A DNA stretch of 64,000 nt, taken from Cricetomys ansorgei (taxonomy: Eukaryota; Chordata; Mammalia; Rodentia; Nesomyidae). Positions 41,011-55,434 of this stretch are shown piece by piece. A program made the translations under genes and the position numbers. Under the pieces are notes generated by a model, which was given only the letters and a program-made list of their open reading frames with translations, ran no database searches and was not told the DNA's origin. Positions within the stretch are counted from its first letter, which is position 1, and the number at the start of each line of letters is the position of its first letter. Location of the stretch: positions 10,832,001 to 10,896,000 of the forward strand of contig JAMJFZ010000320.1 of assembly GCA_026225945.1 (NCBI GenBank). The letters are read 5' to 3'.

Positions 41011-42742
41011 GAGATAATCAACATGAAATCAAACTCAAGCGACAAAGCTGATACGCACGTCATCCCTGCCGACACCCCTATGGCCTTTATAAGTGTACAA
41101 AGTGTATTTACATACCACATCATGGGATCCTCACTTCTACCATATGTGGCACGTTTTGTTTATGAGGTCCTCTGTCTTCAACCTTATCTTTCCAAGCAGC
41201 TCAGTGAGGTTAAGCAATTTGTGTAGTTTACAGAAAAGGAAGCAGAGAATTTAACGCTTGACTTCTGAACCAGAATCCGATGGTTGAAAGACTAAGGTGG
41301 ATCTATATCACTCCCTGAAGGACTTAGAAAACCTCAGAAGATGGTGTTGAAAGAACACAAGAGCAGGGACGAGGAGTTGAGTGTGGTAGAACTCTGTCAT
41401 GGGAACATGACACCACCATGTCACCGCAGCGGAGATCTCTAGCACAAGATCTGTACAAGAACGGATCAGTCTCATCTTATCGTGGGGGAGAAGGATGCTT
41501 GTGTCCACCCAGGATACAGGCAGATAATTGTATCTGAGCAAAGGGTGCTCTCCGTGCCACATACATCCCCAAATATCTATAGGTACCTAAGGATCGCTGG
41601 GGGAAGGAGAGAGCGTTTCTTCAGTGGCATAGATAGTGGTAATAAGAATTTCACACTCCGGTAAATAAGCCCTTCCCCAGAACTGTGTAAACAACTCTAA
41701 TGAAGCTTACTGTGTCCTCAATAAATAAATAAAGACACGAAAGTAAAAGGGAGACTAACTGGGGGAGAAGGATGACAAAACGTTCATTCTATATACATAA
41801 ACACATGGAGATTCCACAGCACAACCCATGACTACATATAATCAACATGTGCTCACCAAAATGTTAAGAAAAAGGAAATGAGCAATTAGTGGCTCCAGGA
41901 GACCCTTGTCCCCGAAGGAGACTCACACAGAATGCTCTCAACAAAAGATGGATTGGGTCCTTTCCCTTCCCCCTAAGACGACAAACTGTCTCCTGGTACC
42001 CATTCCTCTTCTCTTCCCTGCAAAGTTGTGCTGTCTGGAACGGTAGCCAATGGCTATACACGTCTCCATAAATTTAAGTGGAGACCAGCCCTTGAGTCTC
42101 ACTAGTCACATTTTCGGTATTCCACATGCTTGCTGGATTGGACAAAGCAGATTCAGCACGGCCCACCACTACAGCAGATTCTGTTGGACAGCACAACTAT
42201 AGATCGTGTAGATTATGTAAATGGTGGGTCAACCAACGTACATTGGGCGTCAGCTGTGAATATGCAGAAAAGGGAAGTCGCAGAGCAAATACTGTCAATG
42301 CTTGGCTAAGCGCTATCTTACCGAAGAGACGTGGCCAGCGTGCTGTGATCCAGTCTTATTGAAAAGGTTTTCTCTAAGAAGGTGAATAGAAGTATTCTCT
42401 TAGCTGGAACCCTTAAGCATCCAGATCCCATTCCTTGTCCCAGTTATATGTGGGTGGTCTACTTGCTGTTTAAAGGAATGTGAAGCAGACTGTTTGACAT
42501 CTTCAAATATCTACTTTCTCTCCATGAAAGGGCAATAGTAAAGACAGGTGCCCTAGAGGAGTGTCATAAGAATAAAGATTAACAGCAAATAGAGCACAAA
42601 CATGCCCCTTGCTTTTGTGGAGCTCAGGTAATGACAGGAGGCCAGTAACTTGCACAGAATGAAGGAATGTTTTCCAACCACAGGCCAGGAAGTGCTAGAG
42701 ATAGAAGTGAACCAGGAAGTCTGCTTTAAAAATATATAAAAC

Positions 42743-42862
42743 AGCTGGGTATGTAATCCCAGTATTCAGGAAATGGAGCCATAATGATTAGGAATTCAAG
42801 ACCATTCTTAGCTACGTTGACCAGCCTGAATGAAATGAGACCATTTGGAAAAAAAAAAATGT
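42743..42862 (+). repeat. B1-like SINE (diverged)
   Basis: GCTGGGTATGTAATCCCAGT, AATTCAAGACCATTCTTAGC and a poly-A tail. Confidence 0.6.
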
Positions 42863-43317
42863 ACTTAGCCAACATGGTGTCTGACGTATGAAAAATACTG
42901 AGGAATTGGTTATCATTTCATTTCTTCTTATGACTGCAAATTTGCTTGTGATCTGATTTTATGGCTACTCTTTCTCAGCCTGGCACCCCTACGAATCTGC
43001 TCCTTATCCTCCAAGACTGAGAGCTAAACCCTAGAATTTAATAGAATCACCCAGCAGGTAGCCAACTCGTCTGTAACTCTCCATCTTATTGAGTGCCTTT
43101 ACCAAGCCCTGCGTGCCTAGCTGAAAGCAGAGGCAATCTCTGTTGTGATAAGAAAAGCCTCTTCAGTTCCTTTCCTTGCCCCTTTTCTATATTCCACAAA
43201 TAAGACAGGACGTGAGATTTCCCGAGATAGGGAAAATTAATGTCACAGTGAATTAGCAAAAACATTAGAGACTGTCCAGAGCTATGGGAGTGTTAAGGGT
43301 AAGGATGGGCGGCAGGG

Positions 43318-43400
43318 CTTGGGCTAGTTCAGTGGTTGAGAACTTGCCTAGAGTATGCAAGGCCCTGGGTTAGATCCCTGGCATTGAAAAACAAAGGAAA
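43318..43400 (+). repeat. ID SINE
   Basis: GGGCTAGTTCAGTGGTTGAG and GCAAGGCCCTGGGTTAGATC match the BC1-derived ID element, followed by an A-rich tail. Confidence 0.75.
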
Positions 43401-43905
43401 AGAGAGAAGAACAAAAACTCTAATTATGCTAAATGAGGCTTGTTCTGTCTGACCTAGGCATAGTTTTCCATCTTAGACTTAGCTTTAGTTCACCTGACAA
43501 GGAAGAACTATGTTCACTTGAGCTCAGTGAGATGGAAAAATACTTGAAATCAAATGTCAGAAATACTCTGTAAAGCCTCATCTCAAGACTTTTAATTGTA
43601 TTTTGAGACATCTGGGTGGTTCTGTAACATCTGGAAGAGTCTTTTAATTGAAGTACACAACTTTTGCAAGAACTGGATTCCAAAGTGAGTGTCTGCTAAT
43701 TAAAAATAAAGCACACCCAGAGAAGATGGACATGAATCGTTCAGTAGTCTGCAAAGCAAAGAGGACTGATCGAAGGCAAGGGAGTGTGGGAACAGGAGGG
43801 CGTGGGGTCTACCTCATGCTGCTGGCTGGGCTCCACTGAGGGTGGAGATTTGGGAAAACTGTTAGGTTTAATAAATAATTTAATAAGTAATAAAGTAATA
43901 ATAAA

Positions 43906-44022
<117 letters not shown>

Positions 44023-47000
44023 GGATCTCCAAGCTGCTGTTACTATGGTAGCGCTGCGTTGCTAAGGTGAGGCAGAATGCATGAGTCTCCTTCCTTAAGA
44101 CTCACGGAAATTTACTTATATATTATAGAGTCGTTTGACTCCTTGAAGATTCTTTTCACTTAACAATGCTGAGATGAATAGCACTTCCTTCTTTGATTGA
44201 CTGGAGTAGTGTTCATCATTTCCCACAATGTAAAATGTAGCCCATGGCAGTCGAACTCCAGGTTAATCTTAATGTTTTGTGATGCCTTATAAAGCACTCT
44301 CCCACACAGCCCATTGCTTTCCTCCCAGTGAGCTGTGAGGTTTCCTCTTCATCCGTTTTACACAGGAGAAAACCGAAGTTCAGAGATGGCCACTTGCCTC
44401 TGATGTCAGTTCTCTCGGTCGCATTGGCCTTTCCCACTTGCATTCAGTGTGTACTCCCCAGCATCAGAGAGTAAGTGGTTTGAGACAGGCTGCACTTGGG
44501 GCCTGGGCACACCAGACTGTTCTTCCCTTTGCTTATTCAGCTCTGTCATAGTTCTTTTTCGATTTACTTAGTCTTTCAAGTTCTGTGGGGGTTGTAGAGT
44601 CTAAAATTTACTAAAATAAAACACAGATTTTAATTAATACACTACCTCCTACCCTATTCACCGTGCTGAGCAGCAGGAAGTCCTGGACTTTGCCATCATT
44701 GCTTTTTATTGTGCACTAATTACATAAAACCTTGCCTTCTTTCATCAGAGATGCCCCTTTTAAGCCATCAAATTAATCTTTGACCAAGTTTCCTGGCTTG
44801 CAGGCTTTCCCAGGGGAAAGGAGACTTATCTCTACTAGGTCGCCCTGTCTTTCCATCCCTCGTCCTCCGTGGGGATCTGTTTACCGATGGGATAGATTTC
44901 CATGTGGGTCTGACAGGGTGGCAGAACGAGCTAAAGGACTTTAGGGGGGTGGTTCCTGCAATTCTATACCACATCAGTCCGAGCCTTTTCTCCATTCTTC
45001 CAATGCGAGTGTCACAGACCTTCGGCCCACCTCAGCCTTGAGTCATGGATCCTAAGACCAATGAGGCCAATTCGGATTGAGAATAAGAACAGTCGGCAAT
45101 GAAGGAAATTGATGTCTCAGGACCTTCAGCTAACGAAGTCAGATATTAAACGCCCCAGCCCTCAATTCCCACTGTGAAATCCCCAGTGGTCTCAGCTCAT
45201 GGCACTGATCTGGAAATATAGCCTCACACCTGTGTTCTCTCCTTCCCCTACCCATTATCCTACCCTCCCCCATGCCTAGAGTGGCTGCACATAATCCTCC
45301 TTGCTTTTGGAGTAACTATGTGTATGATATTGGTATTTCTCCTTCATCTTAAGCAAAGCCGTTGGAGAGTGGAGGAAACTGGAAGCTGTCATTAGAGAGG
45401 TCATTAATGCCTCCAGCACCTGTTAATACATACTCACAGGTGTTTGTGTTGAGGACAGGTCACCTTCCCCATATCTAAAGGCTTTCTCTATGCCCTTTAT
45501 AATAACTTGTATATGCAACAACTAGCCACTTCTCTGGAGTTTCTATTGCCCTAAGTAAAAATGCAAAGGCAAGACCTTTCCAAGTCCATTCCAGACTTCA
45601 AACCTTTGCACCTGCTATTCTTTCCTTCTAGAATGTTCTTGATTTCATGCCTTCCAGTATTGAGTCAGCTGTCAATTCCATAGAAGCCTTCACTGGCCTT
45701 CCATTAAGGCAGCCTGTCACCATGGCACCACCCTACCTTGTTATTTTCCTAATAGTTAATTACTACATTTTTCCTAATTTTTAACTTATTTTTAAAGTTT
45801 TTATGAGCATGTTTGTTGTGAGTCAATTCTCCAGTAAGATCATTCCTGTTTTATTTTTTGCTTTATTCCAATGCCCAGGGCATCATCAGTGCTCACCATT
45901 TGACTAGAAGAAATGATAGCTAGCCCACAAGCAGTCATAGATTCACTTGCTATTGTAACGACACAGCTGCTGGGCTTTAAGTCCACGGACCACTGGAAAG
46001 AGTTTACCTCCCCGGTTAGTTGAGCCCATAGATTTCTGGATCTCTGTCATAGCTTAGGTCTATGGACTACGCATCCATGGCTAAACTTGGGGAGGGTCTG
46101 TAGAATCGATCAGTGCCTTCTGGATAAGAAAACGGATAAGCAGAATGAAGGTCTGTTTTCTCCATGCTCTCTTGTAGCCCAACTATGCTGAATAGGATGT
46201 GACTGAGGCCCCAGAAGAAACTGATTTGGAAAGAATGCTTGGGCCTTGCTCTAGAACTTAGAAAAGAAAAATAAGAAGAGTCTTTGTTGTCCCGGCTAGC
46301 TCACCAGCAAAGGGCCAGACAGAGATTTGACTTCAGCCCAAAACAATAGCTGTGCACCTTGTGCTAGATATTCCCAGAAACCAGGAAATGAGAATGTAAT
46401 TGTATGATGAGACCAAAGGGAACCACAACACAAAAAGCAGGAGCTGTGGCACTAAGCAGGTTTGGAGCAGCTTCACTCTCGTTTGCAGGCGCATCTAACC
46501 TGGCAGTACCTTCTAGCCCTTACTCTTCAGGGTCCACCTGGGACACGGGTTGTAAAGCTGGACAAGTGTGTAAGCGGAAGTTTACATTTTCCTCCCCATG
46601 TGCAAACTTGAACTCAACACGATTTGTTTTAATAATGTTAAGACTGGGAAGCTTCAATAGACCATTGCAAAATTTCAGGGCAGGAAATGATAGTTTTCCT
46701 TTGCAAAAAAAAAATAATCGTTAAGTGGAATTTTTCTTCACCTATGATTTACAGTAACAATATTAATTACTCTGCGAGTTCTGATTGTTAGAGCGACAAT
46801 TATCCAGATGTCCATGTGTTGATTTTTTTCTAACAAAGTATAGAAGAACAGGCTAGAATAAGTGATCAGTGAAATGGAAGAAACAGAAGCGAGGCCTCTC
46901 ATTGCTCACACTGAACCCGCAGGATGGAGGCCTACTTGAAGAAGTCAGACACGGCGACAATGTGCGAGAACCAGGATTCAACAATCGCTGCTGCCTGTGC

Positions 47001-48049
47001 TCTCTCTGAGAATGCCTGACCAACCTCTCCTTCCTCCCCCTTGAACTTTCTACCTCCTTTCTATTACTGATTACTAGATGGCTATTTATTCTTTATATTC
47101 AAGGATTAATGAAACATAATTGCTGCTGTCATTCTATACTCTATGTGAGCAAGCAGGTGTGTAAGTAGGTAAAACAAGCACTGACCTCCTTGTTGGAAAT
47201 GCACTAAGACAGTGGTTAGTGGGTAACAGAGCAACAATAGCTAGTATCTCCTAGGGATATGACATCAAATAAAGGATCATGCCTTAACACGTTGAACATG
47301 GTTGGATTGCGAGTGTTTCCATTTGTATTATCATAGTCCGCCACGGTCTGTATAATGTTAGATGGGAACTGGGAGCAATCTAGCCTCGAGACAAGGTTAC
47401 CACACAGAAAGAATTCATTCCGAAAGTGTCAAGGGAGCTTCCCACCCCACCCAACACATGCCCTCATTTTCACTCTTCGCTAATGTTCTCAACTGAACCC
47501 TCCTTTATACTTAGATGTTTTTCATAAATGCATAAAGTGAAGCAATATATCATTTTATGGTATCATCTAGTTACATATCTACTGAAAATCACTTGGGACA
47601 GTTTGTCCTCAACCTAGTTTAAATGACTAATCATGACACTGTGGACTAGATCCCCCAGTATCGGAGGAATGGTGGGAGGGGACCTAGTGCAGATCACTAA
47701 GTAAATTCAGCCTTTAATAGCTGTCATATTAAGCCATAAGCACCATGATTTCATTTCTTAATACCTGCTATAATAATACTAGAACTCACCCTAGATCAGG
47801 AAGTAGTGTCTACTCCCCACTCAGTTAATTATCTAGTCACATGGCCTTGGCAACTCACAAAGCCCTGGAGACTGACAGTCCTCATCTATAAAAAAATAAG
47901 AGACCATTGAGTTCACTGAATCCAAAGTCCAACCTAGTGGAAGAGTTCACATTTATTGAGTACTTAGATCATTTTTTAAAACTCACTACTGACGCTTTGT
48001 TCTGATGTAGTTAGTTTTGACTCCTATTTAAATCAATTTGACAACTTAC

Positions 48050-48187
48050 CAAATAAATTTTCAGAAAGAGAAAACTCATCCATGGTCTGTAAATGGGAGT
48101 GTTCAATCAGATTCATTTTTGATCCCACTCAAACTTTTCAATTTGAGAATGTACTTCTGTGGTGGTGGTGGTCTTCAAATAAGAACC
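48050..48187 (-). CDS. Nr1h4: Nr1h4 exon 2: start exon of the short N-terminal isoforms
   Basis: The minus strand encodes [20 protein letters not shown] then LFG, the known N-terminus of the short FXR isoforms. The donor is TTTG, GTAAGT with the last exon base at 48050, leaving one base (G) of a split glycine codon completed by exon 4. I start translation at the ATG at 48116. In human the protein begins four codons earlier, with ATG before GGATCAAAA; here that codon is GTG (48128-48126), and a TGA stop stands directly before it in frame. Rat FXR as I recall it also starts at MNLI. The 3' splice acceptor is placed at CCTTTCAG, giving exon start 48187; another AG nearby (CACCACAG) is possible, so the 5' untranslated edge is uncertain. 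Confidence 0.85.
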
Positions 48188-48839
48188 CTGAAAGGCAAAT
48201 ACACAGAGAAGTTCACGGTTGCAACATGAGGTCAGGAGTTGCTCAAGAGAAACAGATAGAAAGCAAGCAAACTTACAGATGTCCAAATAGTTCCTCTGTA
48301 GAGATTTTTCTATAGCCTTTCTGTGTGCATTTTTCCCAATGTTATAGTTGTATCTTATTTGAACTTAAAAATGTCCAAGCTATATGCTTTCAGAAGAGAT
48401 ATTTATAACTTAAAATACCATTTCATCTAAATTTCAGTAGCTGTGAAATTTAGACAAGATCAATAACATCTGGGTTATGTCTTATGTCTTTTTATAGAGA
48501 GAAAGAAAAACAGAAACAAATATAAAGTCTTCAATTTAAAAGGGATCATCTTTGATTTATTTCCTTAACTTTATTTAAAAGTTGAGCTGGGCCGTTTAAA
48601 CACACAATAGCAGATTCACGGTACTTCTTATTGTAATTTCCTTAGCTATTTACGCATTATGATGCATTATGTCAACAGGTCAAAATTCAGAGACTGTTCC
48701 CCTAGGATAGACTTGATTTTTTTTTTTTTTTCACCAAGGAAAGTCTTAGGGACTTGCATTTTTTCTTTCTAATGTCTGCCTTAGTTCTACACTGGACTAG
48801 GGGAAAACCAAAATGAGACGGAGGTAGGGCAAAAAGAAA

Positions 48840-49075
48840 TACCGGAAGCTGACGAGATGGCCGAATCCTTACAAGCACTTCCTGCTCTTGCGGAGGACCC
48901 GGGTCCAGTTTCCAGCACCCGCACTGAGGATCTCAACTGTCTGTGCCCATAGCTCCAGAGACCTGACACCCTCTTCTGCCCTCTGCAGGCTCCAGGCTTC
49001 CAAGTGTGCGCAGACATACGTGCAAGCAAAAATACCCACACACATACTCTTTTAATTAAAAAACGAGAGACAGAA
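48840..49075 (+). repeat. B2 SINE
   Basis: GACGAGATGGCCGAATCCTT, GCTCTTGCGGAGGACCCGGG and TGACACCCTCTTCTGCCCTC are B2 landmarks. Confidence 0.8.
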
Positions 49076-49839
49076 ATAATGGTAAATCTCACCCAAATGT
49101 CTGAAGTTCCATTTTGAGGGAATTTCTAGAGTCTTTCCAAGAGAAGCAGCCTCCACACTGAGCTGCTTCTGCAGGTCTGCTTGCCTTCTTACTTCCCTTC
49201 CCTCCTTCCTTCTTACCTCCCTCGTGACTGGGAGGAATGACTGGGCAGTAGAAAGGTGAGTCCTAGGAGCTTTCCCCATCAGGCTGAGAATGATTTTCTA
49301 ACCTTTTTATCCATTCTCCACTGAGACATACTTTTTCTAAATATTTATATTTTCTACCCTGGAAGAGAATATTAGAGTTTTGTGAGACAAATATTTATTT
49401 CATTAGAATTTCCCCACTCTTCAGTTCCCATGCCTTTCCTAGCTCAAGCAGAAGGGCGCTTCAGCCCTGTCTGACAAGGTAGTCCTCAGGAACGGCTCTG
49501 CTCCACTCATTCATTTGTTCCTGCTTTCAACAAACATTGATTGAGTGCTTATTGCACAGTAAACTCTGGCTGGAGCTTCTGGACAAAGTGATGAAGGCTG
49601 AAAAGCATCCCTGATCCGTGATGTCAAGCTTAATGAGAAGCAGATATCTGTAAAGGGACCACACAACTATGCTGATTACGCATTGTAATGAATGTGGTTT
49701 ACGAAGGCCCCAAATAGCAAGCTCTAACCTATTTGATGTCGAGAGAGAGTGAGGTAGGTGAAGAGGGACATGATATTCTTGGGTATTTTTGTTTTCTTTT
49801 TCATTTGTTTGTTTGATTGATTGTTTGGCTGGTTGGCGG

Positions 49840-49975
49840 TTTTTCAAGACAGGGCTTCACTATACATGCCACGCGGACTGGCCTTGAACTCACTGTGGAA
49901 CACAAGCTAGCCTTGACCTCATAGCCTTCTGATTACTAAGATTACAGGTGTGTTACCCGCACTCCTGGCAGAAGA
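49840..49975 (-). repeat. B1 SINE, antisense
   Basis: TTTCAAGACAGGGCTTCACT and GGCCTTGAACTCACTGTGGA, then ATTACAGGTGTGTTACC, are a reversed B1. Confidence 0.8.
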
Positions 49976-50399
49976 TATGGCTTTAAGGGCAATTTTTAAA
50001 GATGGGTAATTCTATAGTTCACTTGAAGAGACACCAACTGCATCCACCATGAGGTGGATCCAGACAAACCTGGTCCATATGATAAACCAAGAGTATAGCT
50101 TTCCTAAACTCTAGAAAAACTCTACTATCAAACCCACAGTTTAAGAAGAAAGGTGACTTTTGGGTGATAATCTAAGTTAAAGGACACCAGGGTTCATAAC
50201 CTTCACCCCAAAGCAAAACCCAAGTCATCAGAGAAATGTAGCATGTCCAGTTCAGCTGCAACCTTGGGAGGTTTTTCTGAACACAGGTGAGAAAGGAAGA
50301 CCTGACATATAAAAACAGTTTAAAAGCATTGAAAGTCAGGACAGACCCCTCAACAGAATCCAACAAGGAGAGAAAGCCAATCTCACCTCCATCCTTAGG

Positions 50400-50765
50400 T
50401 GGTTTGAATGAGAAATGCCCACCCTCAGGCTTATGTTTTTAATCAATTATTTCCCAGTTGGTGGAGAATGGTTTGGGGAGTGAGGGAAACTGTTAAGAGG
50501 TTGAGCCTTGTGGAAGTACATCACTGGGGTGGGCTTTCAGAATTTATAACCTCTACTTTTCCCACTTCCAATTCACTCTTCCTGCTTTCTCCATGGGGTT
50601 GATGGTGTGATCTCTCAGCTTCCTTCTCTGATCCCCTGATGCCATGCCTCCCCTGCCATTAAGGACTCTCCTTCTGGAGCTGTAAGCCCAAATAAACTCT
50701 TTCCTCTGTCACTTGTTTTTAGTCATGGTGTTTTATGACAGCAACACAAAAGTAACTAATTTAAC
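50400..50765 (+). repeat. rodent dispersed repeat (family not named)
   Basis: GGTTTGAATGAGAAATGCCC, GAGCTGTAAGCCCAAATAAA CTCTTTCC and CATGGTGTTTTATGACAGCA are landmarks of a common rodent element. Confidence 0.6.
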
Positions 50766-52335
50766 TCTCATTTTCAAATAATTGCCACATTTCACAGTGG
50801 ACCTTTGAGCCCATGCAGGCTCAGAGGCTTTCTGGGGCAGGTGTGAAGAGCAACACTGTAGCCATGAGGAAATGCGCAGCAATGCAATCTCAGCTTCTGA
50901 GTGAGCTATGTTCTGTCTGGGGGACAAAAAAAAAGAAAAGTAGTGGAAGGAGAAGCCAGAGCAGACTTGATCATGAATACAAGGAGACAAAGGCACTTCT
51001 GAAATTCTTGGAGACCGTGATTGGGAAGACAGACTTTGATGGGGAACTTGAGGCCCAGAGGGATAAACCAGGAAATGTGAAAACTAACAAGAAACTCCCA
51101 TTGGTACTTGCAAGCCAGTTTAGAACTAGAGAAATTCCAGCTTAACTATGTTAAATATTGTTGTACAAATACACACATCCAGCCTACGTGTATAAAACAC
51201 ATATAGAAGTCACGTGCCCCAAATGAACATATATATGTGGTCCAGAGACTTTATTGGCCTCAATTCAAATGATTATCTTAGAGTTTCTCCTAAAAGAGGA
51301 TACTCCACGATACTAAAAGCTGCTAATCGTTCCTAATTTCCAACCCAAATGTCTACTCTGTAAGTTACTACCGTTCAATGCTTGCTCTGACTTTAGATTC
51401 CCCCTCCACCCCCGGTGTTCCCCTTTTCTCACTTCCACAGTTTGGTTTAATTTGGTTAGAGTCAAATTCTCATTATGTTTCCAAATCTGATCCTGAGCCC
51501 TGAGCCTCAAAGATCCCCCTGCCTTGTGTATCTAGGACCACAGGCTTGCCACCGTTCATGATATCTACTGTTTTAACCTTGTGTGCTGTCCGTAAGGATA
51601 AAAGCATGCTTCCATGGTATATCACATCTCTCTAGTGTTTTATAGATGCACTCTTCTTCGTTTGGGGGTCCTAGAAGTTCCACTGTATGTTCATATAACC
51701 ATGGTATCTTCAATTCGAATGACAGGCACGTAATAGTCCTCGAAGAAATGTTGGCTCTCTTAAGCTATCTGTGCTTATTATTTTTCTTGGAGAGTTCTGC
51801 CAAATTCCATGATATCTGGCATACTGCCCTGGGAAAATGGCATAGAGATCACATTCTCCTGTTATCACAAGTCTTTGGATCTAATTTATCATTTGCTCAC
51901 CCAAATAAAAACTTAATTCCTCTAAGTCTGCCTCATTTGGGCAATTGTTGCTCACTGGAGATCTACCATGTTGGTACCCCTGACCAGTTAACAACCAAGC
52001 TGCCTAGTCCTGAATAGTTAGCATGGTCCACTCCAATCTATTTTACTGAGCTCACTAATCCCTAAAGGAGCCTTTAAAAACGAAACTCTTTAATTTTAGA
52101 AATGGTAACCCAAGTACATGATGTTTTAGCTTGGTTTGTGTAGATATAGCAAAACACCTGTGTCTGAGTAACTTACAAAGTAAAAAAAAAAAAAATGTAT
52201 TTGGTGCATAATAATTGTGCCTGGAGAATAGTGCTAACAGCCTGGCAAGGACATCCTGGCTCCTCATAATGTATTTGAGAAACGGAAAAAGAAGCTGCTT
52301 TATGTAAAAGGGTCCGCTAGGATATCATTTTCTGC

Positions 52336-52387
52336 ATACACACACAGACAGAGACACACAGACACACAGACACACACACACACACAC
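52336..52387 (+). repeat. (CA)n microsatellite
   Basis: CACACA with GACAGAGA interruptions. Confidence 0.85.
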
Positions 52388-53649
52388 GAATTTATTTTTA
52401 ATTTCTAGAGACTTTAAGATTTTAAACACTTAAAATGTTTCTGTGTTGAGTTTAATGTTAGTTATTGCTAGTGCTCACTCGATCAAACCTACACCTTGTC
52501 TATTTCTACAAATAGGTGGCTCCTTCTCTGTGTCAAAGAGCACACATAGAGAAAGCAGTCTGTTGCACAAGAGTGAATGCAGACGCATCAGGCCCTGGAC
52601 ACAGGCAGGTGACATAGCATAGCCCCAAGGAAGCAGACACACTAGAAACATGGCTAACAGTTTTACATAAATAATAAGCTAAGCAATTACAGGTAGAGAG
52701 CCTAAGAAGGTTCTGAAGTCCGCAATAAGAGCCCAGATAGCAGGAAGACACTTTTTTCCACCCAATGTGTTTCTTTACGCAGAAATGACTCACTATGGAA
52801 TTAGAATAGGTAGGGAAGACCCTCTAATTTCCGCACACCCACTCACAACCTGCCTCCGTCCCCCACTCCTGCCCTGGGACAGGGTGAATGCAGAATGGAT
52901 GGCCTAGCATCCTCGCTGGGTTCAGTTGCTCTCAATAATTTTTCTAACTTAATACATGGACTGGTTTTCCTAAAACTTTTCTGCAAATGTCCTCCTAGAC
53001 ACGCTCAGAGGTCTGTTTCCGTGGTGATTGTAGCTGCTGGTTGACAGTAGAGACGAGACATCTGCAGCGCTTCTACCCTCAGTTTCAGTGCCGTTGCCTA
53101 CTCTCAGGGAGCAGTGGTTTCTGCTTCTCTGGCTGACAGACCCTTTCTTGTTGAATTAAGACACATCTCTCTGATTCGTAGAAGTTTTTTTTTTTACACC
53201 TTCCTTGGCAATGGGTGACGGTTTCCAGTTTCTCTTTGTGTTTCGCCAGCTTTCTGCTGACATACTTATCTTTTTGTTTACTTAGAAGAGGTTTTCCTTT
53301 GTTGACTGTGCTCACGTTTTGAGCAATTCATTTATGCTTTTAAATTCTTCACCCAAAAAGTTTTCCATTTTAAAGCTTATTTCCATCGCTTGTTATTCTT
53401 AGTTTACATTGTGAGATAAATTTTCTCTGCTTGTTGAGAACATCTTCCCCTCATTGTTGCCTTGTAACATGTCCTTTTCACCCTGACTGGCTTTAGTTTT
53501 CTGTTGATTGCTTGGTTACATTTTCTAACCAATATCCTTTCCTGTTCTTTTCAGATATTTCCTAAAGTATTCCATCAAATTGTTCCCTACCGTAAATTAA
53601 TCATCTTTTATACCATATTACTCTTTAAATTATATTTTTAACTTATATT

Positions 53650-54090
53650 AAAAATCTCATATATGCATGCAATATATTTATATCTTATTGACTCCGGCAC
53701 CTCCCACCAACACGCCCTAGAACCATCAATCTGTCTCCCTCTCAATGTCAAGTCTTTTTTTATTGTTATTATTAATATTCCCCAGAGTCTAATTTGTGCT
53801 GACCCATTGCAAATGGATGTGGGACCATCCAATAGGTCACATCCCCAGAGGGGCTTCGTCCCTCCATAGCCATCAACTGACAATAGTTCTTCTGCTAGGG
53901 GAGAGGCCTCAGGGACTCCTCCTCAGTCTATATTGGACTTTTGACTGGCTTGATCTGGTGCAGGTACTGTACAGGCAGCCATAGCTCTGTGAGCGATGTA
54001 TGCATCAACCACGTCACGTCCAGAAGATGACATTTCACAGCTCTCTCTGCATCTTCTGGCCACTCTTTTACAGTCTTTTTCTGATCCGTC
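53650..54090 (-). mobile_element. old L1 3' untranslated region, antisense
   Basis: CCCAGAGTCTAATTTGTGCT, GGGACCATCCAATAGGTCAC, TTCTTCTGCTAGGGGAGAGG and GGTACTGTACAGGCAGCCAT follow the layout of a rodent L1 3' end read backwards. It is diverged and non-coding. Confidence 0.6.
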
Positions 54091-54474
54091 TGCAGCTGAG
54101 CAAATGGCTCGGATGGCTACCGAGCGTTACTTACACGACATATTACTGTTTTAGAAGAAGGTTTCTTTGGACATTTGAGATGGTCCCAAATTTATTTAGA
54201 GAAGAGTATTTATACTTTTATAATATTTCGGTTTTACTTTTGAAGGGCATGTGTGTGTCTCCATTTACTCAAATGTCCTCTTACAATTCCACTTTGTAGG
54301 TTTTATTTTCATGGATGCCACTCGTGTCGATTCTCTTCCTCTGTCTTGTGTATAACTAGGAACTTAGCGTCATTGACTTTACCTTCATTATTTCACCAGA
54401 CGGCAAACGTGTGAAGACAGGACCCGGCTGTATGACCTCAGCACCCGCTTTCATCAGTAGCAGGGTATGCCTTG

Positions 54475-54830
54475 CATTAGGTACTTTTTCCATCACTGCA
54501 ATAAAACACCTCATCCAGAAGCAACCTAAGGAGTTTATTTGAGCTTACAGTTCCAGAGGATTAGAGTCCGTAAGGCAGAGAAGTCATGGCATGCCAGAAG
54601 GAGCAGAAACTGGCTAGTTACGTTTCCATGCACACACGGGAAGCAGACAGAGCAAGCAGGAAGTGTGATGAGACTATAAACTCTCAAAGCTCACTTCTGT
54701 GATGAACTTCCTCCAGCAAGCCTGTGCCTCCTAGGAGTCCTATGACCTCTCCAAACAACAGCACCGAGGGCCACGTGTTTAAATATGTGAGCCCATGGGT
54801 GACATTTCTCCTCCAAAAACCACCACATGT
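54475..54830 (-). repeat. rodent dispersed repeat, reversed copy of the 19.1-kb family
   Basis: CACTGCAATAAAACACCTCA, AGCAACCTAAGGAGTTTATT and TGAGCTTACAGTTCCAGAGG are the reverse-orientation landmarks. Confidence 0.55.
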
Positions 54831-55434
54831 ACAGAAATGACAGCTGTGTTCTTGTAGAAAAACCTCAGAGAACAAAACATGAGGAGACCAGGGACACAGT
54901 ACCTGCCCTGAGTTCTCACTTAGATCACTTTCATGTGTGGCCTGGAAATAATCACTTAGTACTTCTCCTCAAGCTTTTGCTGAATAAAAATTTAAAATCT
55001 GAACATCAGAGTTATTGCAAAGATTAAAAAGTCAACCTTTCCTAGACTTCAACACGTATGTATAAGGTGACATGAACAAAAAATGTTTACCATACTCCAA
55101 AAGTCAGAAGCAGCATAATTTTCCATCACCAAGAGAACAGATACAATAAATAAAAATTATATGAATACTGTATGGTAATTAAGATTACTCTGAACTGAAC
55201 AAAACAATTACAAAATGAACCAGGGATTCATATATTCTTATGGATAAGTAAAGAGCAACATATCGAACAGAAGAATAAGATTACAGAATAATACATATGA
55301 TCTGGTGTAATTTATATATGCTTAGAGGTTTGAAAAGCACATCATATTATAATTGCTAGCACAGTGCAGGGCTCAGCAGCTATGACGTGAAAGAGAGCCC
55401 TGGTTTGCCCTTTAGTCTTTAGGTGCTGCAGAGC

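Noticed and set aside
48126..48128. GTG as the start codon of exon 2
   Set aside because: A nearby ATG in the same frame is the usual rodent start, and GTG starts are rare in animals.
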